Positions 45,123 to 56,023 of a stretch of 64,000 bases of DNA are shown here, piece after piece. A program made the translations under genes and the position numbers. Every line of letters begins with the position of its first letter. The first letter of the stretch is position 1. Below the pieces are notes generated by a model, which was given only the letters and a program-made list of their open reading frames with translations, was not told the DNA's origin and made no database searches. Source of the stretch: Chlorokybus atmophyticus (lineage: Eukaryota; Streptophyta; Chlorokybophyceae; Chlorokybales; Chlorokybaceae); contig RHPI01000003.1 in the NCBI GenBank assembly GCA_009103225.1, positions 345,332 to 409,331 of the forward strand. The letters run 5' to 3'.

Positions 45123-46780
45123 AAACTCAGAGAAAGTGGGGCAAAACTCAGTCACTCTTGTCTCTTAAGCATTGGAGAGCTCTTTGTATAGAAAAACAGC
45201 GCTTGTGTTTCCACAATCTTCACTATCATGATCGCTCTGACTGTCGCAATTATTTCCGCTACCGAGTGAGGAATGTATGCACATACGACATAATGATACA
45301 TACTCAATAGGGGCCGATGTGGTGGTGGACGTACATGCCGCAATCGCATGAGAGTTTTAAGTGTGTGGCTGTTTTGGCCGACTTTGCATTTAGACATGCA
45401 TGCCCATGGTGAGTGGCCTTCAATCCAACTGCTTGTACACAATCGCAACGGTGCCCACTTGTTGTCTTGTCGTGGCTCACTACCACATGTTTAAACGTGT
45501 AGATGTTGATAAACCGCTAAGTGACAGTAAATTTAATAGTTGAGATTATTGCTGCATGAAGTCCAGACTTTAAGACATAGACAACTTTGTAAAAATGTTC
45601 AATACTGCATCAATCGCGTGTTAAGTGCGCAAAATTAAATGGCAGCGTGCACTGCGTTATCAATCGTGTGAGGCACCGACAAGTTCACATTAATTGACAT
45701 TAACACGTTCGCTCGCAAGTTCAAAGATATACACTAAACACAATTGGTTGACTTATCGGATGCTGTTGATTCTCACGATTACTTGGGAGACTTGACCACT
45801 GCAGGTGGAATTGCAGAGTTCAGCAATAATGACATGGCCTCCAAGCTGTCATGTGCATCCCACAATTACGATCATTATGTTGTGTTGCCTTTCTCACAAA
45901 TATCAACATGGGCACTATGCTTGAACATCAGCCTCTACGCGGACCACCGGTCGGAGGCTCATGTATACATGTATGGGATTGTCAGTAGTTCTGATGCAGC
46001 AGCAAGCACACTCACAAACAATCTCCGAGAGTTGAGTCAACACTCACAATACAAGTCAACACAAGCCAACACACAGGCACTCTTAACTACCAACACCCAG
46101 GGGCAGAAATTAGCTACATGCTATGTTTAAGTGCATGCAAAGAGGTGGGATGGGAGCGGGCAAGGGGCAAGTAGACAGCAGTAAGGGCAACCGTATATAT
46201 ATTATACACATAATGAGATTCAGTGTTGCAATGGTGCAAGCGCATCAACCAGCCTATGGATACCTCACATTCGAGATGCCCCCTACATCATTTATCACAG
46301 CAAGACTTATAAGTGGTGCACTGCATGTGACGCTCATTAGCAACAGGTGTTGAACGGCTGAACATGATTGCTTATTAGGCAAACGTTGTCGTTGCATTTA
46401 GGTTTTTATGTGAACCATGGCACCGCTTAGAACTGCAGACCTGTGATGCCGTGCACCTGCATAATTGCCGTGGATCCCATGGCGCGTGACGTGGAGCCAT
46501 TGGTGAGTTACCCAAGGTGTCATCCAAGTGAGCATACATTTCTATCGCAATGAATGCATAGACAATTGGCAACAACATCCGCCATGTTCAATTATAACGA
46601 CGGATGCATAGACAAGGGTGTGTACATACATGATTGTGCGTTAGCACTCACTTTCGACAAACGGGCTCTATAATAACATTGCAGCACAACACATTGCTCA
46701 TTGTAATATTAACGACATGCGCATAATTAGGACCCGTGAAATTTTAATCATAGAGCTTAACTCCATGTCAGAGCTGATGG
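45123..46780. other. intergenic, one unassigned open frame
   Basis: The plus frame 45,744-46,130 (128 codons, beginning VDLSDAVDSHDYLGDLTTAG) has an ordinary composition, but no motif or splice context that I recognise. Confidence 0.35.
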
Positions 46781-47010
46781 GCTGTCGTGCCTGCCATGGT
46801 CAACGGTCACGCCGTCTCGGGCACATCGGGGACGAGCGCTCATGCCGTGGGCATGCTGGTGCTGCGCGCAGCATTGGAGCAACACAAATGAAGACAGCCC
46901 CCTAGAAATAGGCATAGGCTCGGGGATGAACCTATGTGAGGATCGGTCAGTAGTAGAGCTAGTGACGCTCTTCTCCTTACTGTATTTATTGTGATGTAGT
47001 ACACACAGTC
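46781..47010. repeat. direct repeat A, left copy
   Basis: Matches 47,650-47,880 over its length (GTCACGCCGTCTCGGGCACA, GACGAGCGCTCATGCCGTGG, GGGGATGAACCTATG). The pair flanks the left LTR. Confidence 0.9.
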
Positions 47011-47649
47011 AACAAGCCGCTACGATAGGTAGTGCTGTGTACACAGCTCTTTGCATGAGTGGATGATGTATTACATTGTTAAGTGAGGTGAATGAACAAG
47101 CGACTCAGCGATGCTATGTCCTGACTGATACAGTAAACACACCTCCGCCAAGCTCACCGCAATGACAAGCACAACGCACAAGAGCATGCACTGTGTCTCA
47201 CGTGGTAAGGCAATCCTTGGCAACCGGGACGATGTGCTTCCAGTTTAAGTTGCTTCACAACCTCTTTAAAGTCAGAGTGTCTACTCTTAGTACTCACGCA
47301 CAGTGTCACCAGCGAGTCTAGTGACATGACTTCCTACTTATACATGTCACATAATGACTGTGCAGTGCCATGCGGGCACTAGGCCAATGGTCACATCGAG
47401 GCCATATGCTACCACGGAAATGTCCTAAGACTTGATATAGCACATGAGCTGATAATAGATTCATAACTGATCAGCTATGTGCGGTTCCTATAGAGAAGTC
47501 TGTAGAGTAGCCCTAGCTACATGCTACATGGAGTACGAAGTAGCTAGCAACAGACTGGGGCGCGCGCGGTCTTTATGCTGGTAGCCCGGGCTTGGGACTG
47601 GATGTTGGCATGCTCGAGGAGGACTGGCATGTGAGGGTTGGCATGACAG
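47011..47649 (-). repeat. left (3') LTR of the methyltransferase-type Gypsy element
   Basis: Colinear with 56,024-56,619 from AACAAGCC to GGCATGACAG, with small indels. Both carry ACTGGGGCGCGCGCGGTCTT and CTGATCAGCTA. On minus it begins TGTCATGCCAA. Confidence 0.88.
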
Positions 47650-47880
47650 CTGTCGTGCCTGCTATGGTCGAGGGTCACGCCGTCTCGGGCACACTGCAGA
47701 CGAGCGCTCATGCCGTGGGCATGCTAATGCTGCGCGCAGCATCGGAGCAACACAAACAAAGACAACCCCCCAGACATAGGCATAGGCGCGGGGATGAACC
47801 TATGCAAGGATCGGTTAGTAGTAGAGCTGGTGATGCTCTCCTCCTTACTGTATGTACTGTGCTGTAGTACACACAGCCAA
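47650..47880. repeat. direct repeat A, right copy
   Basis: See 46,781-47,010. Lies between the left LTR and the PHD-coding end of the element. Confidence 0.9.
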
Positions 47881-47935
47881 CAAGCCACCCTCCTGAAGTT
47901 CGGGGGTAGCCGCCTGCTCCAGAACTCCGCTTTTA

Positions 47936-48193
47936 TCAACTGTGTGGGGGACCGTTGATGCGGCAGTCATCGCACCAATACTCCCACAGCGGCACCTTGC
48001 ATAATGGAGGGTTAAGGCAGTAACAGTGCATGCCTTGGTTGCAGCCTGCGCATAACAGCATCACCGGGTCGTTGTCGGCACTGCCACATTTTTCGCAGCG
48101 GGTGCCTTGCAGCGGGCGCGGGTGCTGGATCTTGCTGAAGCCAGCAATATGGGGACGATGACAGGGCGCGCAGTTCACCATGTTGTCCTTCAT
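47936..48193 (-). pseudogene. PHD finger at the 3' end of the Gypsy coding region
   Basis: The 85-codon frame contains a full C4HC3 set at residues C33, C36, C48, C51, H56, C59, C74 and C77. The text is CEKCGSADNDPVMLLCAGC and HCYCLNPPLCKVPLWEYWC. Such fingers read histone H3 tails. It follows the RNase H tail at about 48,270 and precedes repeat A and the LTR. No integrase core or H2C2 motif is seen, so the integrase was deleted or never present in this copy. Confidence 0.88.
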
Positions 48194-48199
48194 GCGCTC

Positions 48200-48954
48200 G
48201 CCTTGTTGTCCCAGAGTGCCTCGGTGGCCTGGGTCTTGCGTCCTGAACGTAGCGCAGCGACAACGAACATGGCCGCTACGTCTGAAGGTGCGGCTGTAGG
48301 ACCCAACTCGTGTCAGGCTTTTGTTGCATCGTTGGTGCTGAGGTGGGGGTTACGACCAAGGCCGTCTGCGTCCTGGTTGGACAAGCCTGCCCGATGCTCC
48401 ACCTTAAAGTTTTACTCCCGCAGCAATAGTGCCCACCGTGCCAGCTTGCCTGTCAGGTGCTGGTTGGTCATCAGCCATTATAGTGGTTGGTGGTCGGTGA
48501 TCAGTTAAAACAACCGTCCAAACAGAATGAGGCGGATGAAGGAGATGGCCCATACTGCGGCGCGACACTCCCCCTCGTATCTGTTGTAGTTGGCCTCAGC
48601 GCTGTTGTTGCTGCGGCTGGCATACGACACTACGCGCTCCTTCTTGTTGTCATAGTGCTGCACGAGCACTGCTCCCATGCCAAGCTTGCTCCAATCTGTG
48701 TGCAGGATGAATGACTTGTTGTAGTCAGGTTGCTGAAGAATGGGAGCTGTGGTAAGTCGGAGCTTCAACTCCTCAAAGGCCTCTCGTTGTGCCTCCTTCC
48801 ACAAGAACTCCGTGTCCTTCCTCAGAAGCTCATTGAGTGGCCGTGCGATCTTCGCGACGTCCTTGACAGACCGTTTGTAGTAGTTGGCAAGGCCGAGGAA
48901 AGCACGCGGTCGCGTGAGATCTGTGGGGGCAGGGATGGCCACCAATGCCTCCAC
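48200..48954 (-). pseudogene. Gypsy RNase H domain
   Basis: The frame 48,954-48,505 reads RPRAFLGLANYYKRSVKD, APILQQPDYNKSFILHTDWS, GMGAVLVQHYD, VSYASRSNNSAEANY and AVWAISFIRLILFG. It then breaks and continues in another frame as TDHQPL, LTGKLARWALLL, KVEHRAGLSNQDADGLGRNP. This is the canonical Ty3/Gypsy RNase H order, with stops. Confidence 0.93.
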
Positions 48955-48963
48955 CTTGGCCTG

Positions 48964-49854
48964 CTATACATATACCCCGTGGGGCACAATTATGTGCCCT
49001 AGGTACGATACCTTGTGGGTAAAAAAGGTGCACTTGTCGGGGTGCACCGTCATCCCTACTTCCTTCAGTCTCTGTAGCGCCTCCTCGATGTGCCTGAGAT
49101 GCTCCTCATTGCTGCGACTGAAGATGAGGATGTCGTCGATGTAGCAGCATATGAAGTCTAATCCCTTAGGGGCTTTGTCCATTACGCGCTGGAACTTGGC
49201 AGGAGCATTGCTCAGTCCGAAGGGCATGACCTTCTATTGGTACAGCTGCCGGTTGCTCCAGAAGGAGGTCTTGTGCTTGTCCTCCTCCTTAATGGCGATC
49301 TGGTTGTACCCTTGGCGCATGTCCAGGATACTGCAGACTATACAGTCTCCTACATTATCAAAGGTGCCTTCTGCAATTGGCATTCGATACCTATTCTACT
49401 TATTGGGTCGTATTGTTGAGGGGGCGGTAGTCACTGCACATACGACAGTCTGTCCAGTTGCCTTCTTCACGGGCATGACAGTCGTGGCTGCAAAGTCTGA
49501 TGTGGACTCCTCCATCAGGCTTGCATTTAACAGAGCTTTGCACCTTAGCTCCACCAAGTCTTCTTCCAACTTGAAGAGTCTGTACTGTTGTCGGAACACC
49601 AGTTCGGTGTCCACCAACTCAATATCCATCCAATAAACTGAGCAGCTGCCTAGCTCTTTCACGCTGATGCTAAACTGACTCCTCCACTTGTTAAGGAGAG
49701 CCTCGAGTTGTTCTCGTGTCTTGCATATAGCTAGTGGTCCAATGGCATGGGACCAGGAGGTAGCGTTGGCGACCACTGGTTTGTCCTCCGCAGTGACTGC
49801 TGCCTGCTCCTCCATGTGGGCAATCTCGAGGGTAGTGTGTGCCGCTTGGGTCAC
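48964..49854 (-). pseudogene. Gypsy reverse transcriptase and pre-RT linker
   Basis: The linker reads ELVFRQQYRLFKLEEDLVEL, LMEESTSDFAATTVMPVKK and NTIRPNK-like text. RT motifs are MRQGYNQIAIKEED, MPFGLSNAPAKFQRVMD, CCYIDDILIFSRS (catalytic YIDD at about 49,132-49,143), TVHPDKCTFFTHKVSYLGHI. At least two frame changes and an indel near 49,420 break it. Confidence 0.94.
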
Positions 49855-49868
49855 TCAAACGATCAGCC

Positions 49869-50131
49869 CCCCCCCCCCCCCCCCCCCCAGGTGNNNNNNN
49901 NNNNNNNNNNNNNNNNNNNNNNNNNNNNNNNNNNNNNNNNNNNNNNNNNNNNNNNNNNNNNNNNNNNNNNNNNNNNNNNNNNNNNNNNNNNNNNNNNNNN
50001 NNNNNNNNNNNNNNNNNNNNNNNNNNNNNNNNNNNNNNNNNNNNNNNNNNNNNNNNNNNNNNNNNNNNNNNNNNNNNNNNNNNNNNNNNNNNNNNNNNNN
50101 NNNNNNNNNNNCCCCCCCCCCCCCCCCCCCG
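49869..50131. other. assembly gap bordered by poly-C
   Basis: About 218 N between two cytosine runs of 19 or more. It falls between the methyltransferase and reverse transcriptase parts of the element, so a short piece of the polyprotein is unseen. Confidence 0.97.
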
Positions 50132-50149
50132 CCAGGTGTTCGAGCGCCT

Positions 50150-51123
50150 GGAAGGACACACGGTGGTCCTAGAGAGCAAAGCACATCTGAAACAACCACA
50201 CCATGCTGTTTTGGTCCATGGCGCGCCCCAACAGCTGACGCTGTTGATTGTTGGTTAGCATGGAACCTGTGATACTACTTGAAGAAAATCCCATGACGTG
50301 TTCGCGCTCACGAGCGTTGGGCTCCTACAATCGACCTGTGTTGGAATCCAACACCATGCCGTCGCCTCCGTCGCGCAAGGCGTATAAACTTGGGTAAGAC
50401 ACCAGAGTGGGGAGCGCACGGCGCGGTTAATCAGGCTAGTTGCACTGATAGAAGTGCTGGTGATCGTGTCGTGTGACTGGTTGTGCTGTGCGCTCAGAAT
50501 CCAAGATAGAATTGACGGTAAGATCACGTGCACGACCGTGCAAATATTCAGCAGCAAAAAGATCCTCGACCGTGGCCAAGTTGGTCCACTTGGCGCGGAC
50601 GCAATGAGCACGGTATCCATGATGCGCTGCGTTGATTTGGAGAGGATGCCCAGCAAGGAACACACCCGGCGAAAGCTGTTGGCCATGTGATGACACTTAT
50701 CGTCCTCGAAGTACACGCTTTTGATGATGTACCCTAGAGGCCTGGAAAGCTGGTTGCTCTGCAGGAGTTTGATGACGCGGATCAGTTCAAGAACAGTTGC
50801 GAGCGAGGATCAGAGAGTTTTTGGCCTCTGTTTGCTTTGGCTTGACACTCCCAAGCAAATATCAGCAGGTCGATGTTGCCCACCGCCAGGAGGTGATCCG
50901 CAATGATTAAACGGATGCCCTGTGGCAGTGCCTTTAGACTGCCTTGCAGTGTTAATAGTGGCAGCTGATGCGGGTAGCATTTGTGTAAGTGGCGCAAGTG
51001 GTGGCTCAAGGCAATTTGTGCGTGTGGATCAGGGTCACAGTAGAGGTACTTGGTGATTGTTGTGCCCGTGTTGAGGACAGCGGTGAGGCCACTACCTATA
51101 CCTCCAAGCAGTTCCCACGCGGT
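50150..51123 (-). pseudogene. C5-cytosine DNA methyltransferase domain embedded in the Gypsy polyprotein
   Basis: Would methylate cytosine in DNA. On minus: motif I AWELLGGIGSGLTAVLNTG (51,088-51,120), then YLYCDPDPHAQIAL; LKALPQGIRLIIADHLL; motif IV region NIDLLIFAWECQ (50,842-50,850, ECQ for the usual PCQ); LSDPRSQLF; a motif VI position reading GYIIKSVYFEDD (ENV lost); INAAHHGYRAHCVRAKWTNL (motif VIII-like); RALPTLVSYPSLYALRDGGD; EPNARERE with MGF (motif IX); and RQLLGRAMDQNSM (motif X). The parts lie in three frames, with frameshifts near 50,788 and 50,660 and stops at about 50,430 and 50,325. It is dead here. The position between protease and reverse transcriptase matches methyltransferase-bearing retroelements reported from charophyte algae. 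Confidence 0.9.
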
Positions 51124-51132
51124 GATGCCTTA

Positions 51133-51870
51133 TTAGCGGCGAAACACGTGGAACTCCACTACTCCAGTGGCCACCTGGTGTTGCTCCTGGGCTGCAGCTT
51201 GGTCCTTGTTGAGAGGGAACCGTGCAGTGAGCCGTGGTCTGGTCAATAGAAAATGCGCGACCACTTGTGCGCGCCAATGGCATTCAGCTGGTTTATATTT
51301 GGCCACTTTTTTCAGTGGCATCCTCTTGGGACTCATCGGGATAGGAGAGTCTTGGTCAGGGCTGTGGGCGCCTACCGCTGCTAACTTGTCAGTGGTTGTC
51401 AAAGCCAACTTGTAGGTGGCTGTTGCAGCTGACCTTTGGTGAGAGCGAGTGCGAGCCATTAGCTAAAGAGGCAAATATCTTTGAACCTCTCCATCCTCCC
51501 CAGTCTAATGGGGACAAAATCATGCCTTCTCTGTCTAGCAGTCCAGCCCCATGCAAACAGAAAAGTTGAAGTCCTGTCCCAGCAGCAGGTCGAAGGATCC
51601 CGCGTCGGTGACCACACACTTCTGTATGACCTCGGTGTTGTGGGAAGGGTCCAACCCTGTCAAGCAAACGCAGAGGGCTTGCTAAGTGATGCCAATCACC
51701 TTATCACGGTTGCCGGTTGCTGTGTCGAGCATGTATGGGCAGGCTCAATGCTGGTGATGCCGAGGTCGCGTGCGAGGTAACGTCCAATGATGACAGGCTG
51801 GGCTCCAGAGTCCAATATCATGCGCTTGGGTGCTCGACCGTTGATGGTAACATGCTTGCCTTTGTTGGCG
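51133..51870 (-). pseudogene. Gypsy aspartic protease and linker
   Basis: The minus reading RAPKRMILDSGAQPVIIGRY and LARDLGITSIEPA gives the retropepsin active site DSGA (51,801-51,812). LLLGQDFNFSVCMGLD follows in another frame. The linker frame at 51,459-51,133 is basic and ends in two stops just before the methyltransferase domain. Confidence 0.85.
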
Positions 51871-51879
51871 ATTATGGCT

Positions 51880-52873
51880 GCGCTGGCGTTGATGCGCAGA
51901 CGCTTAAATGGTCGGCAGCGTGTGCGTGGGGTGACTGCTGCTGCAGTCTCCTTCGGTGTCGAGCGCAGTGCGGCAAGCGCCCCTCGACCGGCTGGGTCTC
52001 AAGAACCTCCTTGTCCACGGCCTGGCCCGAACCGTCTTTGTCATGGCTGTTAGAATACGCGCTGCGGCCGATGTGCTGGTGGTGCTGCCTGTGGCTGCCC
52101 TGGTTGTGGCGCAGGGGGATTGCGCCTCTTTGTGGCCAGGGTTATATCTAGTGGCGTGGCCAGTGGCTGTGGAAGCAATCCTGGAGTCCTGGGTGTTTGT
52201 GGGCCCGCCTCCCGTGCGGCCTGTTCTGCCACAGGAGTCCAGTGTACATCATGAGCCGCCTCCCTGTCCGGTGTACCTTCCCATGTAGCTGTTGGATTGT
52301 TAACCACGTCACTCCGGCGATGCATCTAAAGGCATGGGCTGAGGATACACTGCGCGCAAGAGCCGTGCTCCTATGTCGTGGGTAAAGGTGGGAACCCTTG
52401 GGATCCCAACCATGTAAGCACCCCATCTGCCATTGACCACCCCCACTTCTAGCACCGTTATTGCTCGTGCACGCACAGTGAGGTAGATCGGGATGTCAAA
52501 TATGTTGCTCATAAGTAGCTGCAATGCGTCTACGTTGCCGCGCTGCTTCCACTCCAAGCAACCTCAGTATGGCCTCTTGATCTCCTTCAAAGGAGTTAGT
52601 GGCTGCCGAGGCAACCTCGTCATAGGCTTGCTGTAGCGAGCGAAGGAAGGCGTCCAACCAAAGTAATGTGGTGTTAAATGCAAAGGGACTGCGGGGTGGT
52701 TGGTGACTAACCAAGTCACTGGTCTTGCTCGCGCTGCATTGCCACCCTCTCGCATCCCCATCATCTATCTCAGGCCAATGCCTTTTTGTCGATGTAGCAT
52801 ACTTGCTTGTCGTAACAGGGCAATACGAACTTGCTGTTCTCCAACTAGGCCTGCTCCATCCCGTTGTGTACAC
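51880..52873 (-). pseudogene. unassigned part of the Gypsy polyprotein
   Basis: Minus frames contain LWLDAFLRSLQQAYDEVASA followed by SFEGDQEAILRLLG, then in another frame NVDALQLLMSNIFDIPIYLT and EVGVVNGRWGAYMVG. Pro/Gln/His-rich text leads to the protease. It lies inside the element, but I recognise no domain. Confidence 0.5.
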
Positions 52874-53112
52874 CTTTGTGATGTAAGGTAGCCTCTCCCT
52901 GGATTTCGCTAATCGTCAGGCAAATCTTCCACTAAGGCGGATAGCAGCGTGGCGATCACCCCCCTGTTTTGTTGGGTCAGCGCCCTCACCTGGTCGATGT
53001 CGGGCTCAACAGCGAGAGGTGTCGTGCTGGACGATGGGCCAGCGATTGTTGGTCGAGGAACGCTAGCGCGAGCAGCAGCAAGGGCTTGCGCTCTTGCGTT
53101 GATGGCTGCAGC

Positions 53113-54102
53113 CTAGTCCTGCCGCCAGGTGAACGCTTGTTCTAAAGCGGTGTAGCGCTCGTGGAGTTGAGCAGTACTGAGTAGCCTCTGTGCATGGTCG
53201 TTACTCAAAGGCATGTCAGCTGCATTACTGATGTGCTGCTGCCTATTGAGTTGCCGGTCTCGATACGTGTCCAGCGGACTTGGCTTGAAAGGCTCGCGAC
53301 AAACTTGTGCGGGCTGGCGTGGCGCGGTCTGCATGTTATTATGCAGAGTCCAGAGCAGCTGCAGGGCCAACTCCAACACAACAGATATTATGACCACAAA
53401 GACGCAGTCTCGCATGGGATATTCTGGCAATGGGAAGACGCAATCACTGCGTTCAACGCGCGTGGTGCGCTCTCCTCCTCGCTTAAAAGCAATGGTAGAG
53501 GGATCAGCTCCACGCATGGTCTCCCATGCGCGCTTAGCTTGCTGACCTCGCAGAACACCCTGACTGATGTTGAGGACGGGCAACGAAGTTGCGCGCATTG
53601 CTGCAGCGGCAGCAGATTCAACGATGGCACTGGCAGTGGTTGCGATAGTGCCGATCAGCGGCGCAAGAATGGTCTCAGCGCTTGTTGATACAAATGCTTC
53701 GGCAGCTGGAGCGGGATCGGTGCAATCCACGGCTACAAAGCCGATGACAGCAGTGGCTGTCGCCAACGTGCTCACCAGTGCTGGCGTCACGGTGCCCACC
53801 AATGCACCAACTCCTTGTGCAACTGGAGTAGTTGCTACTGACGCTGACGGGGTCAATGTCGTAGCCGGTGTGTCTGTTGCTGCTGATGCAGCACCACTGG
53901 TGGCTTTAGAGGAGGTAGCTGCTAGCGATGTTGCGGCTTCCCCTCGTGCTCGTTGGGATGGTAGAACGCGTGATGGAGTGCTCGTGTCTCTCGTGCTTCG
54001 GAGCCAACAGTGCCCATCGGGCAAAGTAGCAGGCGCGATAGTCCTGCTCCTTGTCTTCCTCCAAGCGTGCCATACGCGCCATGAGGGCAGCAATGTAGTC
54101 AT
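53113..54102 (-). pseudogene. Ala/Thr-rich Gypsy ORF of unknown function
   Basis: A 329-codon frame with an Ala/Thr/Val-rich low-complexity half (SLAATSSKATSGAASAAT), then WETMRGADPSTIAFKRGGER, TTRVERSDCVFPLPEY, and a C-terminal part with QAPQVCREP-like and NDHAQRLLSTAQLHERYTAL text. A related fragment lies at 1225-1885, so this is a stable part of the family. Role unknown; its place after gag suggests a structural or linker protein. Confidence 0.6.
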
Positions 54103-54117
54103 CAGCTGGTGGGTTGG

Positions 54118-55700
54118 CTAAAGCCTTGGCGGCAACAGCAGCAGTGCGCGGACGTCCTTCCAGTCCCTTGCGCTGAGGAGGACGTTTTTCCCCCCTGTAG
54201 CCTTGCTTTTTCTTGCAAGCATTAGCGTGTTGTCATGGTTTTCGGTGTGGTTGCTATTGTAGCCACCAGCGTCGTTGCCGTTGCGGCCTCTAGTGTTGTT
54301 GCTGTTGTAGCCACCATAATTGTTGCTGTTGTGGCCTCTAGTGTTGTTGCTGTTGTAGCCACTGGAATAGTTGTTGCTGTAGCTGTTGGCAGGTCTTAAA
54401 GGAACGTGAGCTAGGAGACCGACTTTAAGTGGCCCGTCTTGTGACGGTAGTCGCAGACGAGAGTTGAGTACTCTTGGAGTACTCACTTACGGTGCACTCT
54501 TTTTAGTAGTGCCCATGCCGTCCACAGCGATGGAAAAGCACAGAGGCAGGCAAAGCAGTACGAGCTGCCCGTTTCCTTTTGTTGCGTGCTAGTGCAGCGT
54601 TCCAGCCACATGCGCGGCTAGGAGGCTCAGTAGTTGTGCTAGCTACAAGCCGTGAAGCGCTGCGGTTGGTGTCCAGCATTGCTTTCTCATACACCAAGCG
54701 CTTGTGGATGGCTTGTGCAGTCTCGAAAGCTTCCTTGAGCGTGTAGCCAAGGGGCCTGCTGTAGTTCAAGGTCAGGCGCATCGACTTGCTCATGTGGCAT
54801 CCAACTTATTGACATACACCACTGCAGCAGCCTCGTCACTGACAATCTTGTAGTCAGTGTCCTTCAACAGCCTTTCGAGTCTGGAGTACAGGCGTAGAGG
54901 GTCCTCGTTGGGCTTGCGTCGAAACCATCTCAGCTTCTCCACTTTGCAAGTGGTCTGAGGTGGGAAGGTGCGACGAAGTGCAGCGTATAGGTCCTTGAGT
55001 GGAGAGTTAGAGATGGCAGCACCTACAGTGATGGCTGGTGCGCGCAGTGCAACTGACCCGAGGGTAAAAGCACTGCCTCCCGCACGAGAGCCAGGTGTTG
55101 CCAGCGGTATAGGCGTGCCCACCTCGACAACTGCAGCTCGTTGTTCTTTAAAGATAGCAGCAAAATGGTCCAGAAACGGGCCTGTCGTGCGACCGTCTTA
55201 GCCTCAATCTCTGTAGGGATTTAGTTGTCGATCACCAACTCAGGCTCCTCCTCCTCCGCCCTCTCGATGGCTGCAGCTATGCACAAGCCGGTGACTGCAG
55301 CGGGAGTGGCAGGTGGAAAGATGGCTGCTGGACTGTGCAGTGACGCAGATGCTATGGTGCAGGCGAGCTCGCCATAGCCATCAACTCGATGCAGCTCAGC
55401 AACAGACTTTCAAACATCGTGTGCTTCATGTTCCAGATGCTGAGCAGCAATGTGAAAAATAATCTCATCTGACCGGTCTTTGTTTTTCAGAGCTTGTTGT
55501 CGCATTATGGAATGGAACTTGATAATGAATTCGTCCTGCGAGGTAGTGCCTGCACGCCCGGAGAAGCGTAGGAATGTGGTTGAGCTGGAAGACTTCATCT
55601 CGTAGTCGTCACTGTCGGACAATAGTGAAGAAGCTCGTGGCAAGGAGTAGACCGGAACGGAGTGAAGCCGGAGATAGAACCCGAGCCTCTGCTGCTGCAA
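54118..55700 (-). pseudogene. Gypsy gag: capsid, zinc-knuckle remnants and Asn/Gly repeat
   Basis: The minus reading gives TTFLRFSGRAGTTSQDEFI, FPPQTTCKVEKLRWFRRKPN followed by EDPLRLYSRLERLLKDT (retrotransposon gag type), LNYSRPLGYTLKEAFETAQA, then a knuckle-like RCGRHGHY with the following Lys-Glu-Cys after a stop. A Tyr/Asn/Gly/Arg-rich tandem repeat (YNSNNTRGHNSNNYGG) lies at about 54,230-54,390. Frame changes near 54,480 and 54,790. Confidence 0.82.
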
Positions 55701-55825
55701 TCGTTGCTCCCGTCACTGGTCCGCTCGTAGGTGAGAGATTGGAGGTTGGGCTCCAGCTGCTGAGGTCACCCTCGTCTATTGGAGAGAACGAGGTGGGCCT
55801 GCTCATACAGCTAGTCCATAGGTGA

Positions 55826-56023
55826 AAGTGTATGCAGGGTAGAGTGTTTGTGCTCTACTGTCTGTCTTGATGCGGCTACCTCTCACCACACTAGTGCTTG
55901 TGTGCGCACTAATGTGATGACAGTGATAATGAATGCACAGAGATGTATCCCCGGGTACGGAACGCACCATCTAATGCAGAATGCGACGCACTCACTTAAG
56001 CAAAGAGGGTGACATTGTGAGTA
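55826..56023. other. 5' leader of the Gypsy element
   Basis: Between gag and the right LTR. No convincing primer-binding site was identified at the LTR border (minus CACAATGTCACCCTC). Confidence 0.4.

Noticed and set aside
45744-46130. 128-codon plus-strand gene
   Set aside because: Composition is acceptable, but no motif, homology memory, or splice context supports it.
53567-54121. 184-codon Ala/Val-rich plus-strand frame
   Set aside because: Antisense shadow of the Ala/Thr-rich Gypsy ORF; the related fragment at 1225-1885 preserves the minus reading.
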